Assembly: GCA_937898375.1 (NCBI GenBank) | Contig: CALEJX010000493.1 | Location: forward strand, 1 to 10,016 | Source: an uncultured Ruminococcus sp. | Lineage (GTDB): Bacteria; Bacillota; Clostridia; Oscillospirales; Ruminococcaceae | Direction of reading: 5' to 3' | DNA: 10,016 bases | Shown here: positions 1-6,097 of the stretch, one piece after another | Position numbering within the stretch: the first letter of the stretch is position 1 | How the letters are laid out: every line of letters begins with the position of its first letter | Made by a program: the position numbers and the translations under genes | The notes under the pieces: generated by a model | The model's input: the letters and a program-made list of their open reading frames with translations, nothing else | The model's database searches: none | Told to the model about the DNA's origin: nothing

Positions 1-593
1 TGAGAAAATCAGTGAAGCTTGGGGCTTTTTGCACTGCTCTAATGCTTATATGCTGGTCGGCGGTGTATAATTTTGCCCTTGCCTTTGGCGGCTCAGCTAA
101 GATAGTAGTAATTCCAAAAGGAAATGCAGTGCAGGCTGTGCTGTATGATAAAACAAAAGGCATGGTTTTCGATATCGGCAGTAAGGGCAAGCTCAACAGC
201 AGCGTTGAAAGCTTTTTGGAGCTTTACGGCATAAAAGAGCTAAAGGGCGTATTTATAAGCGGCGAACAGTATTACACTATAACGAAATATAATGAGCAGA
301 TGACTATACAACCTGACAGATTTTACATAAACGGCGAGCCTGATAATGACAGTGAACTGCCATTTGTCACAGGCGCACAGCTTGATTGGAGCGGCGTTAA
401 GATAGAAGCACTGGAGGGCGGCTATAAGATCACCGCCGAAGGCTGTGTGGTCACTTTAGAAAAAGGCTATGTCACCATAAACGGCAGAAGCCTTGACACA
501 ACAGATGAAGAATACCCATTGATGATAGATATGAAAAATTCGCAGATAAGGAGGACGGACTATGGCTTTGCTTACGGCTTCGGCTCTTGGTAA
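1..593 (+). CDS. comEC: C-terminal part of ComEC/Rec2-type DNA uptake protein with degenerate metallo-beta-lactamase domain (5' truncated)
   Basis: The reading frame is open to the left edge (Arg-Lys-Ser precede the GTG at 12), so this is the end of a longer gene and that GTG is probably an internal Val. About 25 residues after the edge form a hydrophobic segment, followed by a beta-rich domain starting AKIVVIPKGNAVQAVLYD. Its order (strand, FDIG turn, helix, LKGVFISG) matches the extracytoplasmic metallo-beta-lactamase-like domain at the end of ComEC, the channel that carries single-stranded DNA across the membrane during transformation. The identification also rests on position, because comEC directly precedes holA in many Bacillota. 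The metal-binding HxHxDH motif expected after the third strand is replaced by SGEQYYT, so nuclease or metal activity is unlikely. The gene overlaps holA by 32 bases. Alternative: another membrane protein with an inactive MBL fold. The family call is fairly likely but not certain, because the diagnostic competence domain lies outside the window. Confidence 0.68.
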   Translation, partial: RKSVKLGAFCTALMLICWSAVYNFALAFGGSAKIVVIPKGNAVQAVLYDKTKGMVFDIGSKGKLNSSVESFLELYGIKELKGVFISGEQYYTITKYNEQMTIQPDRFYINGEPDNDSELPFVTGAQLDWSGVKIEALEGGYKITAEGCVVTLEKGYVTINGRSLDTTDEEYPLMIDMKNSQIRRTDYGFAYGFGSW

Positions 594-1620
594 AAAGATA
601 AGAGAGAACGATATCGACAGCCTTTATTATTTTTACGGACACGATACGGCGGCACTTGAAAACTTTACAAAAAGGCTTGTGAACAAGCTTTGCCCTGCTG
701 ACGCTCAGGTGATGAACTATCATAAGCTTGACGGCAAAAATCTTGATTTTCCGATGCTTACAGACGCTTGCGACGCTCTGCCTTTTATGGCTGAACGTGT
801 TGTTGTGACTATAAATGACCTTAACATAGACGCTGTGACTAAAGACGATTTAGACGATCTGAAAAAAATACTAGGTTCTCTGGGCGAAACCACCACAGTG
901 ATAATCTATGCCACAGGCGTTGACCTTTTCAAAAATAAGAAATATCTTACAGACAAAAACAAGCGCTTTGCAGATTTCTGCGAAAAGCACGGCACTGTCT
1001 GCAACTTTGAGTATAAAAGGGCTTCAGACCTTGGAAAGTCTATATCCACCTATCTTGCAAAAAGCGGCTGTACCATAACAAAAAGCAATGCAGAGTATCT
1101 TGCGAACCTCTGTCTGTGCGACACTGCATTTATCAGCAAGGAGCTTGAAAAGCTTTCGGCTTATGCAGAGGGCAGGGAGGTAACAAGAGAGGATATCGAC
1201 TTACTTTGTATCAGGCGTATCGAGTCGGACGGATATTCTCTTGCCATAAATATCCTCAGAGGAAATGCGGCAATGGTTTTCACACGTCTGCGTGAACTTG
1301 ACGTGCAGAATTATGAGCCATATTCTATCATAGGAATAATCGGCTTTTCACTTGCGGATATCTACAGGGCAAAGCTTGCACGTTCTTCGGGCAGGAGCGT
1401 TGCAGACGTGGCGAAAGATTTCTCCTATGCGAAAAACAGAGAGTTTGCAGTAAAAAATGCCTATTCCGAGTGTGGAAATATCTCGGCTGAGCGTATAAGA
1501 AAAACGCTGGAGATACTTTCTGAAACTGACCTTATGCTCAAAACAAGGTCACGAGGAAAAGACGGAGATATGCTCACTCTCGAGCAGGGGCTTGCAAGGT
1601 CAATGGCGTTAAGGTGTTAG
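562..1620 (+). CDS. holA: DNA polymerase III subunit delta
   Basis: This 352-residue protein has the usual length of the HolA delta subunit (about 340). Delta is the clamp-loader subunit that opens the beta sliding clamp during chromosome replication in the cytoplasm. Seen in sequence: an N-terminal segment with YYFYGHD, which matches the F/YL(I/L)YGxD start of HolA; the clamp-contact region near DALPFMAERVVVTINDL (residues about 70-90); an AAA+-like middle region; and a helical C-terminal collar domain ending in LTLEQGLARSM. Delta lacks a functional Walker A motif, and none is seen. The ATG at 562 is supported by AAGGAGG at 548-554 with a 7-nt gap. That site lies inside the upstream comEC gene, so translation is probably coupled. 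The Toprim gene starts 3 nt after the stop. This is an essential housekeeping gene with nothing broken in it. Confidence 0.93.
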   Translation: MALLTASALGKKIRENDIDSLYYFYGHDTAALENFTKRLVNKLCPADAQVMNYHKLDGKNLDFPMLTDACDALPFMAERVVVTINDLNIDAVTKDDLDDLKKILGSLGETTTVIIYATGVDLFKNKKYLTDKNKRFADFCEKHGTVCNFEYKRASDLGKSISTYLAKSGCTITKSNAEYLANLCLCDTAFISKELEKLSAYAEGREVTREDIDLLCIRRIESDGYSLAINILRGNAAMVFTRLRELDVQNYEPYSIIGIIGFSLADIYRAKLARSSGRSVADVAKDFSYAKNREFAVKNAYSECGNISAERIRKTLEILSETDLMLKTRSRGKDGDMLTLEQGLARSMALRC

Positions 1621-1623
1621 TAA

Positions 1624-2247
1624 ATGGAAAAACTAAAAATATCAAGGGCGATAATCGTTGAGGGAAAATATGATAAGATAAAGCTATCGTCTATAGTTGA
1701 CGGGGTTATAATCGTCACCAACGGCTTTCGTATCTACAAAGACCCCGACAAGGCGGCGCTTATAAGATACTATGCCCAACATGGCGGCATAGCCATACTC
1801 ACCGACTCTGACACAGCAGGCTTTCGCATAAGAGGGCATATAAAGGGCATCGTCCCAAACGGCGACATCGTGAACGTGTATGTTCCAGAGATTTTCGGTA
1901 AAGAAAAGCGCAAAACAGAGCCGTCAAAAGAGGGGCTGCTAGGCGTTGAGGGCGTTCCTGCGGATATTATCAGGAAAGCTTTTGAAAAAGCAGGCATTAT
2001 AGGCGAAAAGGTCGCAGACAGAGAACTTATGACAAAGCTTGACTTTTACGAGCTCGGTCTAAGCGGCAGACCTGACAGCAGCAGGCTAAGACAGCTAGTG
2101 TGCGAAAAGCTCTCATTGCCCAAAAAGCTTACTGCAAACGCCCTGCTTGAAGTGGTGAATACAATGCTCGATAAAGAAAGCTTGGCGGCGCTCATAGAGG
2201 AATTGACCGCAGAAAACAATAAAGACGAGGAGAATAGCGTTGGTTAG
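1624..2247 (+). CDS. Toprim/DUF4093 protein, ribonuclease M5-like
   Basis: The protein has 207 residues. The N-terminal half is a Toprim domain: IIVEGKYDKIKL (catalytic Glu13), VTNGF (32-35) and ILTDSDTAGFRIR with the DxD pair Asp61/Asp63. This is followed by the basic KEKRKTEPSKEGLLGVEG segment (93-110), which parallels the KG-IGVEHA segment of RNase M5. The C-terminal half (about 120-205) is helical and matches the DUF4093 region. RNase M5 matures 5S rRNA by cleaving the precursor in its complex with ribosomal protein. All metal-binding acidic residues are present, so the enzyme should be active. Two points argue for a related paralogue rather than true RnmV: the gene is not beside ksgA, as rnmV usually is, and it reads TNGFRI where RnmV commonly has TNGSAI. 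No gene symbol is therefore given. It sits 3 nt after holA and overlaps the next gene by 8 bases, so it is co-transcribed. Confidence 0.82.
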   Translation: MEKLKISRAIIVEGKYDKIKLSSIVDGVIIVTNGFRIYKDPDKAALIRYYAQHGGIAILTDSDTAGFRIRGHIKGIVPNGDIVNVYVPEIFGKEKRKTEPSKEGLLGVEGVPADIIRKAFEKAGIIGEKVADRELMTKLDFYELGLSGRPDSSRLRQLVCEKLSLPKKLTANALLEVVNTMLDKESLAALIEELTAENNKDEENSVG

Positions 2248-3631
2248 TCTTGAATTTTTATATTTCTTTCTTCCTGTTTTTATGGGAGTATATGCCTTGG
2301 CAGGTGTGCGTTTCAGAAAAGCCGTGTTCCTGCTGGGAACAGTTGTGCTGTGCCTGTGGGCGTCTCCGTGGGGGATAATACCAATGGCGGCGTGCGCTGT
2401 CATGTCATACTTATGCGGCAGGCTTATCCACCGCTTTGCAGACAAAAAAGGGCTTAAAAGGTTGTGGCTTATATTATCGGTGACAGTGAATATCTCAGTG
2501 CTTCTTGTTTTCATAAGAAGCGGTCACAGCAGTTATGACGTGACGTCCATATTTACAGGCAAGGGCGCATTGCTAAAGCTTTTCCCTGTGTGGGGAGCAG
2601 GCGTTTTCACTCTCCATGGTATCTCCTACTGCATGGATATCTACAGGGAAGATATAGAGCCTGAGAAGAATTTTCTGCTGGTCTCTCAGTATATCTGCTT
2701 TTTCCCGTGCCTAAGCTGCGGACCGATACTCAGATTTTCGGATATGAGGGAACAGCTTAGAAAGCCTGTTATAACATCTGGCAAGCTTGCAGAGGGCATA
2801 AAGTTTATGCTTATAGGCTTTGCTGAGAAGCTTTTCTTATCAGATCCCATGTATGAGATGTGGCAGCACATAAGAGCCGTCAGCGCAGATTCGCTCTCAG
2901 CCGCCTGCGCATGGCTCGGTATCATAGCTTTCTCTTTTGCGTTCTACTATGAGCTTAGAGGGTATTCCCATATTGCAAAGGGCATAGGCTCAATGCTTGG
3001 ATTTGAGCTTCCTGATAACTTTGATCTGCCTTTTATGTCAGCAGGCTTCAATGAGTTCATAAAGCGATTTGCCTGTACCTTTTATAGCTGGGTGAGAGAT
3101 TATTTTTACAGACCACTTTGCAGAAATAAAGACAGCGTGTGCCTTTGGGCGCTGATACTGTCAGTGCTTGCAGGATCGGTCTGGTATGGCTTCGGCAGGC
3201 ACACAATGCTGTGGGCGGCGTTTATCTGTGTTATGCTTGGCATAGAGTATCTCTTGAAAAATATCCTTGCGGCAGTGCCGACATGGATAAGATGTGCAGT
3301 GATGAACGTTCTGTTTTTGATAGGTCTGCCGTTTCTTGCCATAGACAGCCTGCCTGAAGCCTGCGGATATATAGCCGCAATGTTCGGCGGCGGAAGCTTT
3401 GCAGGAGATGTTCTTGCACTTTATGTGATAAAGACAGGTGTTGTGATGTATCTTATCTGCGGCTTTTTTGCAACAGGTATCGGCAGATATCTCAAACGCA
3501 GGATAATGCAGCTCAACACAAATATAGTTTACATAATCGAGCCAATGCTCACCATAGGCTTCCTGCTTCTCTGCACAGCCTTTCTTGTGGGCGGCGGAGG
3601 TCATTCGTCTATGAACTTGTTTATGCGCTAA
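2240..3631 (+). CDS. MBOAT-family membrane protein (AlgI/DltB-like), predicted to lack the catalytic histidines
   Basis: A 463-residue polytopic membrane protein of typical MBOAT length, with about 10 hydrophobic segments. It starts at TTG, overlapping the upstream gene by 8 bases. The start is supported by GAGGAG at 2227-2232 and by the opening VSLEFLYFFLPVF, which matches the usual MBOAT N-terminus. Conserved landmarks are present: ISYCMDIYRED (128-138), FFPCLSCGPILR (154-165), YYELRGYSHIAKGIGSMLGF (236-255), PDNFDLPF and SWVRDYFYRPL (283-293). AlgI-type enzymes transfer acyl groups across the membrane to an extracytoplasmic acceptor, usually with an SGNH/DHHW partner, which is the next gene here. 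The family's RRWH motif reads KRFA (275-278), and the invariant WHG histidine is Tyr316 in WYG. His321 lies five residues later and could be a displaced substitute, but that is speculation. The frame is intact, so this is a candidate pseudoenzyme or altered enzyme rather than a pseudogene. Confidence 0.88.
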   Translation: MVSLEFLYFFLPVFMGVYALAGVRFRKAVFLLGTVVLCLWASPWGIIPMAACAVMSYLCGRLIHRFADKKGLKRLWLILSVTVNISVLLVFIRSGHSSYDVTSIFTGKGALLKLFPVWGAGVFTLHGISYCMDIYREDIEPEKNFLLVSQYICFFPCLSCGPILRFSDMREQLRKPVITSGKLAEGIKFMLIGFAEKLFLSDPMYEMWQHIRAVSADSLSAACAWLGIIAFSFAFYYELRGYSHIAKGIGSMLGFELPDNFDLPFMSAGFNEFIKRFACTFYSWVRDYFYRPLCRNKDSVCLWALILSVLAGSVWYGFGRHTMLWAAFICVMLGIEYLLKNILAAVPTWIRCAVMNVLFLIGLPFLAIDSLPEACGYIAAMFGGGSFAGDVLALYVIKTGVVMYLICGFFATGIGRYLKRRIMQLNTNIVYIIEPMLTIGFLLLCTAFLVGGGGHSSMNLFMR

Positions 3632-3651
3632 AACGGGAGGAGTGAACATTA

Positions 3652-4749
3652 ATGAAAAAGGCTGCTGATTATATTGCAGTGAGTGCGTTCTTTATAATAA
3701 TCATAATGTTTGCGGTGTACACTCTCGTGGTGGGCAGGCATGACATTGGCGGCGATAAAGCCCATAAGTCGGATATAAAGCATAACACTCAGTGTTATGT
3801 TAGCGAGAATTTTCCTTTAAGCTCAAATTGGAAGTCTCTAAGAACGACAGTGTTCATGATGACAGGCAAGAAGAATTTTGACGATATCTATATCTTGAAG
3901 AACCGCCTTGTCGAAACAACTGAGTTTGATAAGGACAGGCTTGATAAAAACATCTCACAGATAAACGATTTTTCAGAAAACACAGATACACCTGTCTATG
4001 TCATGTTAGCGCCAACTGCGGCAGGAATTTATTCTGCGAAACTGCCTGCATATGCTTCAAACACAGACCAGCGTGAAATGATAGACAACATTTATTATGA
4101 CCTTGACAATAGGATAGAGACTATAGATACGTTCTATCCTATGTATTCTGCAAGAAACAATTACGTCTACTATCGCACAGACAGAAAGTGGACCTCTTTC
4201 GGCGCATATTTTGCCTATGCAGACGGCATAAAAGAACTTGGTTTTGAGCCTGTTGCTCTGTCCAATTACGATCAGGAATACACCTCAGACTCTTATTACG
4301 GCGGACTTTACAACGAACTGTGCTACAACAGGATAGGCGCAGACAGAGTGAACATTTTTCGCTCAAAGTATAAGACAACTGTGGATTCTGTGGAGCTTTA
4401 CAGGGAAGATCAGGTGCTTACCTCAAAATCTGTCTACTTCAAATCTGCATTGAAAACAGCAGATAAAACGGCTATCTTTTTACAAGGTGACAACTTCACA
4501 AAGGCGACCGTTAAGACCACCGCAGGGGACGCACCAAAGCTTCTTATCATCAAGGGCAGCTATGCCAATACACTTGTGCCGTTCCTTACCCCACATTACA
4601 GCGAGATAACCTTGGTAGATCCTGACAAGCTCAAAGAGGAGGGCAAGACCCTTTCTGATGTGGCGGATACGAGCGCATATGACCAGATATTGTTTATGTA
4701 TGACTGCGACCAGTTTGCAGACGAAACAAATTTTGACTTGCTCAAATAA
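3652..4749 (+). CDS. DHHW-family (AlgX/AlgJ-like SGNH) membrane-anchored protein with altered catalytic motif
   Basis: A 365-residue protein with one N-terminal membrane anchor (about residues 7-27) and an extracytoplasmic domain. The ATG is supported by GGGAGGAG at 3635-3642. Landmarks of the DHHW family of polysaccharide O-acetylation partners: YVMLAPTAAGIYSAKLP (116-132), YYRTDRKWTSFGAYFAY (173-189), YYGGLYN (215-221), FLQGDN (276-281) and LLIIKGSYANTLVPFLTPHY (297-316). In the family the signature is DHHW and the nucleophile sits in KDSYA. Here these are Asp177-Arg-Lys-Trp180 and Lys301-Gly-Ser303. Asp177 and the presumed nucleophile Ser303 remain, but the catalytic His of the Asp-x-His pair is Lys179 and the Asp before Ser is Gly302. 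It lies 20 nt after the MBOAT gene, so the two should act together at the outer face of the membrane. It is probably the last gene of the left operon. No forward terminator is visible after it. Confidence 0.85.
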   Translation: MKKAADYIAVSAFFIIIIMFAVYTLVVGRHDIGGDKAHKSDIKHNTQCYVSENFPLSSNWKSLRTTVFMMTGKKNFDDIYILKNRLVETTEFDKDRLDKNISQINDFSENTDTPVYVMLAPTAAGIYSAKLPAYASNTDQREMIDNIYYDLDNRIETIDTFYPMYSARNNYVYYRTDRKWTSFGAYFAYADGIKELGFEPVALSNYDQEYTSDSYYGGLYNELCYNRIGADRVNIFRSKYKTTVDSVELYREDQVLTSKSVYFKSALKTADKTAIFLQGDNFTKATVKTTAGDAPKLLIIKGSYANTLVPFLTPHYSEITLVDPDKLKEEGKTLSDVADTSAYDQILFMYDCDQFADETNFDLLK

Positions 4750-4763
4750 TATGGGCTATGTAC

Positions 4764-4792
4764 TTGAAAAAATGAGATCAATATGGTATAAT
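4764..4792 (+). promoter_or_regulatory. sigma-A promoter of pyrB with extended -10
   Basis: TTGAAA at 4764-4769, a 17-nt spacer and TATAAT at 4787-4792, preceded by TG at 4784-4785 (extended -10). This is close to perfect consensus. The predicted transcript starts near 4798-4801, giving a leader of about 60 nt before the pyrB GTG. It separates pyrB from the upstream operon. Confidence 0.85.
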
Positions 4793-4794
4793 AG

Positions 4795-4825
4795 AAAAAA
4801 TGCCGTACAACAGGAATGTGCGGCA
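4795..4825 (-). terminator. hairpin at the pyrB transcript 5' end; intrinsic terminator when read on the - strand
   Basis: The arms are 4801-4808 (TGCCGTAC) and 4818-4825 (GTGCGGCA): eight pairs including one G-U, with a 9-nt loop. Six A's at 4795-4800 precede it, so on the - strand the hairpin is followed by TTTTTT, the form of a Rho-independent terminator for antisense transcription leaving pyrB. On the + strand no T-run follows, so it does not end the upstream operon. Instead it would sit at the very 5' end of the pyrB mRNA, where such hairpins can slow decay. Which role holds is not decided by the sequence. No PyrR-type binding site or attenuator was recognised. Confidence 0.5.
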
Positions 4826-4845
4826 TAATGTATGTCTGAATATTT

Positions 4846-4852
4846 GAGAGGG
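4846..4852 (+). promoter_or_regulatory. ribosome binding site that sets the pyrB start
   Basis: GAGAGGG lies 8 nt before the GTG at 4861. The in-frame GTG at 4852 overlaps this site and so is unlikely to be used. The protein therefore begins MSEQKNRLDL. Confidence 0.7.
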
Positions 4853-4860
4853 TGTTTGAT

Positions 4861-5949
4861 GTGAGTGAGCAAAAAAACAGACTTGATCTTATCGATCTTA
4901 ATGACTATCCCGTATCTTGGTGGCTAAAACTTTTAGATCTCGGTCATAAGATAGTTCAGGACCCTGCCGCCTACAGCGAGGCTTGCAAGGGCAAGATAAT
5001 GGGTACTCTTTTCTATGAGCCGTCAACAAGAACGCAGATGTCTTTTCAGACCGCAATGCTCCGCCTTGGAGGAACGATAATCGGTTTTGATAATCCTGCC
5101 ACTTCTTCCGTTGCAAAGGGCGAGAATATCAAGGATACCACTAAGATAGTTTCAGGCTATGCCGATATCATGGTAATGCGTCACCCTACCGCAGGCTCAG
5201 TAAAGGCTGCGGCACTCACTGCTGATTGTCCTGTTATCAACGCAGGCGACGGCGGACATCTTCACCCAACACAGACACTTACAGACTTGCTTACACTTAG
5301 AGAAGAAAAGGGCAGACTTGATAATCTGACCATAGGCTTCTGCGGCGACCTTAAAAACGGCAGAACAGTTCATTCTCTTATAAAAGCAATGGTATGTTTC
5401 CCAAACAATAAATTCGTGCTTGTTTCGACTTCTGAGCTTGCTTTGCCTGTATATGTAAAGGATATTCTTGAAGCGGCAGGCATGGAGTACAAGGAAGTCA
5501 GCGACCTTGAAGAGGTCATCGGCGAGCTTGACGTGCTTTATATGACAAGAATACAGAAAGAGCGTTTTGCTTCTGAGGAGGAGTATAAGGCTCAAAGCGG
5601 AAAATATATTCTCGACACAAGAAAGCTTTCAATGGGCAAGCCTGACCTTATCGTTCTTCACCCTCTGCCAAGAGTTGACGAGATAGCTATCGAGGTGGAC
5701 GATGACCCGAGAGCAATGTATTTTAAGCAGGCAAAATACGGAATGTATGTCAGAATGGCGCTGATACTTACAGTTATAAACGGCGACGGCGTTCCGCAGC
5801 CGCTTATGAAGGGCAGAGTGCATAAGCACGTTGATTGCTCAAATCCTAACTGTATCACTCATCATGAAAAGTATCTGCCGCACTGGTTCAAGGGCGACGG
5901 AACAACGCTCGTTTGCGAATACTGTGATGAGAGAACGCTGGTCGAATAG
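4861..5949 (+). CDS. pyrB: aspartate carbamoyltransferase catalytic chain fused to a PyrI-like zinc-binding domain
   Basis: PyrB joins carbamoyl phosphate and L-aspartate to form N-carbamoyl-L-aspartate, the first committed step of pyrimidine synthesis. Numbering from GTG 4861 (362 residues), the catalytic motifs are all present: EPSTRTQMSF with the carbamoyl-phosphate site at 55-58, the 80s loop SSVAKGEN, RHP (107-109), HLHPTQTLTDL (133-143), NGRTVHSL (166-173), TRIQKERF (229-236) and HPLPR (267-271). Most catalytic chains end near residue 310. Here about 45 more residues follow, carrying CSNPNC (Cys326, Cys331) and CEYC (Cys352, Cys355). This Cx4C...Cx2C pattern with NPNCITH closely resembles the zinc domain of the regulatory chain PyrI. 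The PyrI allosteric nucleotide-binding domain is absent, and no pyrI gene follows in the window. Thus zinc-mediated chain contacts may be kept without classical CTP/ATP control. The gene has its own promoter. Confidence 0.96.
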   Translation: MSEQKNRLDLIDLNDYPVSWWLKLLDLGHKIVQDPAAYSEACKGKIMGTLFYEPSTRTQMSFQTAMLRLGGTIIGFDNPATSSVAKGENIKDTTKIVSGYADIMVMRHPTAGSVKAAALTADCPVINAGDGGHLHPTQTLTDLLTLREEKGRLDNLTIGFCGDLKNGRTVHSLIKAMVCFPNNKFVLVSTSELALPVYVKDILEAAGMEYKEVSDLEEVIGELDVLYMTRIQKERFASEEEYKAQSGKYILDTRKLSMGKPDLIVLHPLPRVDEIAIEVDDDPRAMYFKQAKYGMYVRMALILTVINGDGVPQPLMKGRVHKHVDCSNPNCITHHEKYLPHWFKGDGTTLVCEYCDERTLVE

Positions 5950-5980
5950 AATAATGATTTTAAAGGGGTAAACAAAGGCT

Positions 5981-6061
5981 GTGTATTGGTCTTTGCTTGC
6001 CCTGTTTCTTGTTGTGCATATAGTTTATATAAACGAGTTAGTGACGTATAAGTTTGTCTAA
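5981..6061 (+). CDS. possible 26-residue hydrophobic (membrane) peptide
   Basis: GTG at 5981 opens a 26-codon frame beginning MYWSLLALFLVVHIVYIN and ending in TAA at 6059-6061. Residues 2-17 are long enough and hydrophobic enough for a single membrane helix, with a polar charged tail (NELVTYK). AAAGGGG at 5962-5968 is a good ribosome binding sequence, but it sits 12 nt upstream, longer than ideal. It lies 31 nt after pyrB with no terminator visible between, so it could be read from the pyrB promoter. It has no recognisable family. It may be chance: short hydrophobic frames in AT-rich DNA are common. It occupies most of the 211-base pyrB–amidase gap. Confidence 0.27.
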   Translation: MYWSLLALFLVVHIVYINELVTYKFV

Positions 6062-6062
6062 A

Positions 6063-6090
6063 GTAACAAAATTCTTACACATTGGTAACA
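6063..6090 (+). promoter_or_regulatory. three tandem OmpR-family (WalR/PhoP-like) binding hexamers upstream of the amidase promoter
   Basis: Read on the - strand, TGTTAC (6090-6085), TGTAAG (6079-6074) and TGTTAC (6068-6063) are each separated by exactly 5 nt, an 11-bp period. The known WalR box is TGTWAH-N5-TGTWAH; the outer two hexamers match it fully and the middle one misses only the last base. Read on the + strand, GTAACA, CTTACA, GTAACA each match 5 of 6 bases of the PhoP box TTHACA. The block ends 7 nt before the -35 element, a position suited to an activator. WalR controls peptidoglycan hydrolases in Bacillota, and the downstream gene is one. Confidence 0.5.
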
Positions 6091-6097
6091 AACAGCC

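Noticed and set aside
12..14. GTG as the start of a 193-residue protein
   Set aside because: The frame is open upstream to the window edge, no ribosome binding site can be seen in the few bases available, and the product matches the end of a longer ComEC protein.
3161..3649. 162-codon open frame on the - strand
   Set aside because: It lies wholly opposite the MBOAT gene, has a Cys/His-rich chance composition, no ribosome binding site and no recognisable family; it is a shadow of the + strand gene.
4801..4825. Forward terminator for the left operon
   Set aside because: No T-run follows on the + strand, and the hairpin lies downstream of the pyrB -10 element; it only has terminator form on the - strand.
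4793..4860. PyrR-binding leader or pyrimidine attenuator before pyrB
   Set aside because: The leader is only about 60 nt, with one hairpin and no antiterminator/terminator pair, and no sequence resembling the PyrR-binding loop was recognised.
5197..5595. 132-codon open frame on the - strand
   Set aside because: It is opposite the well-supported pyrB coding sequence, and its product has no motif of any known family.
6023..6034. Perfect 12-base palindrome GTTTATATAAAC
   Set aside because: It is AT-rich, not next to a promoter element, and lies inside the possible small peptide frame; such palindromes arise often by chance.
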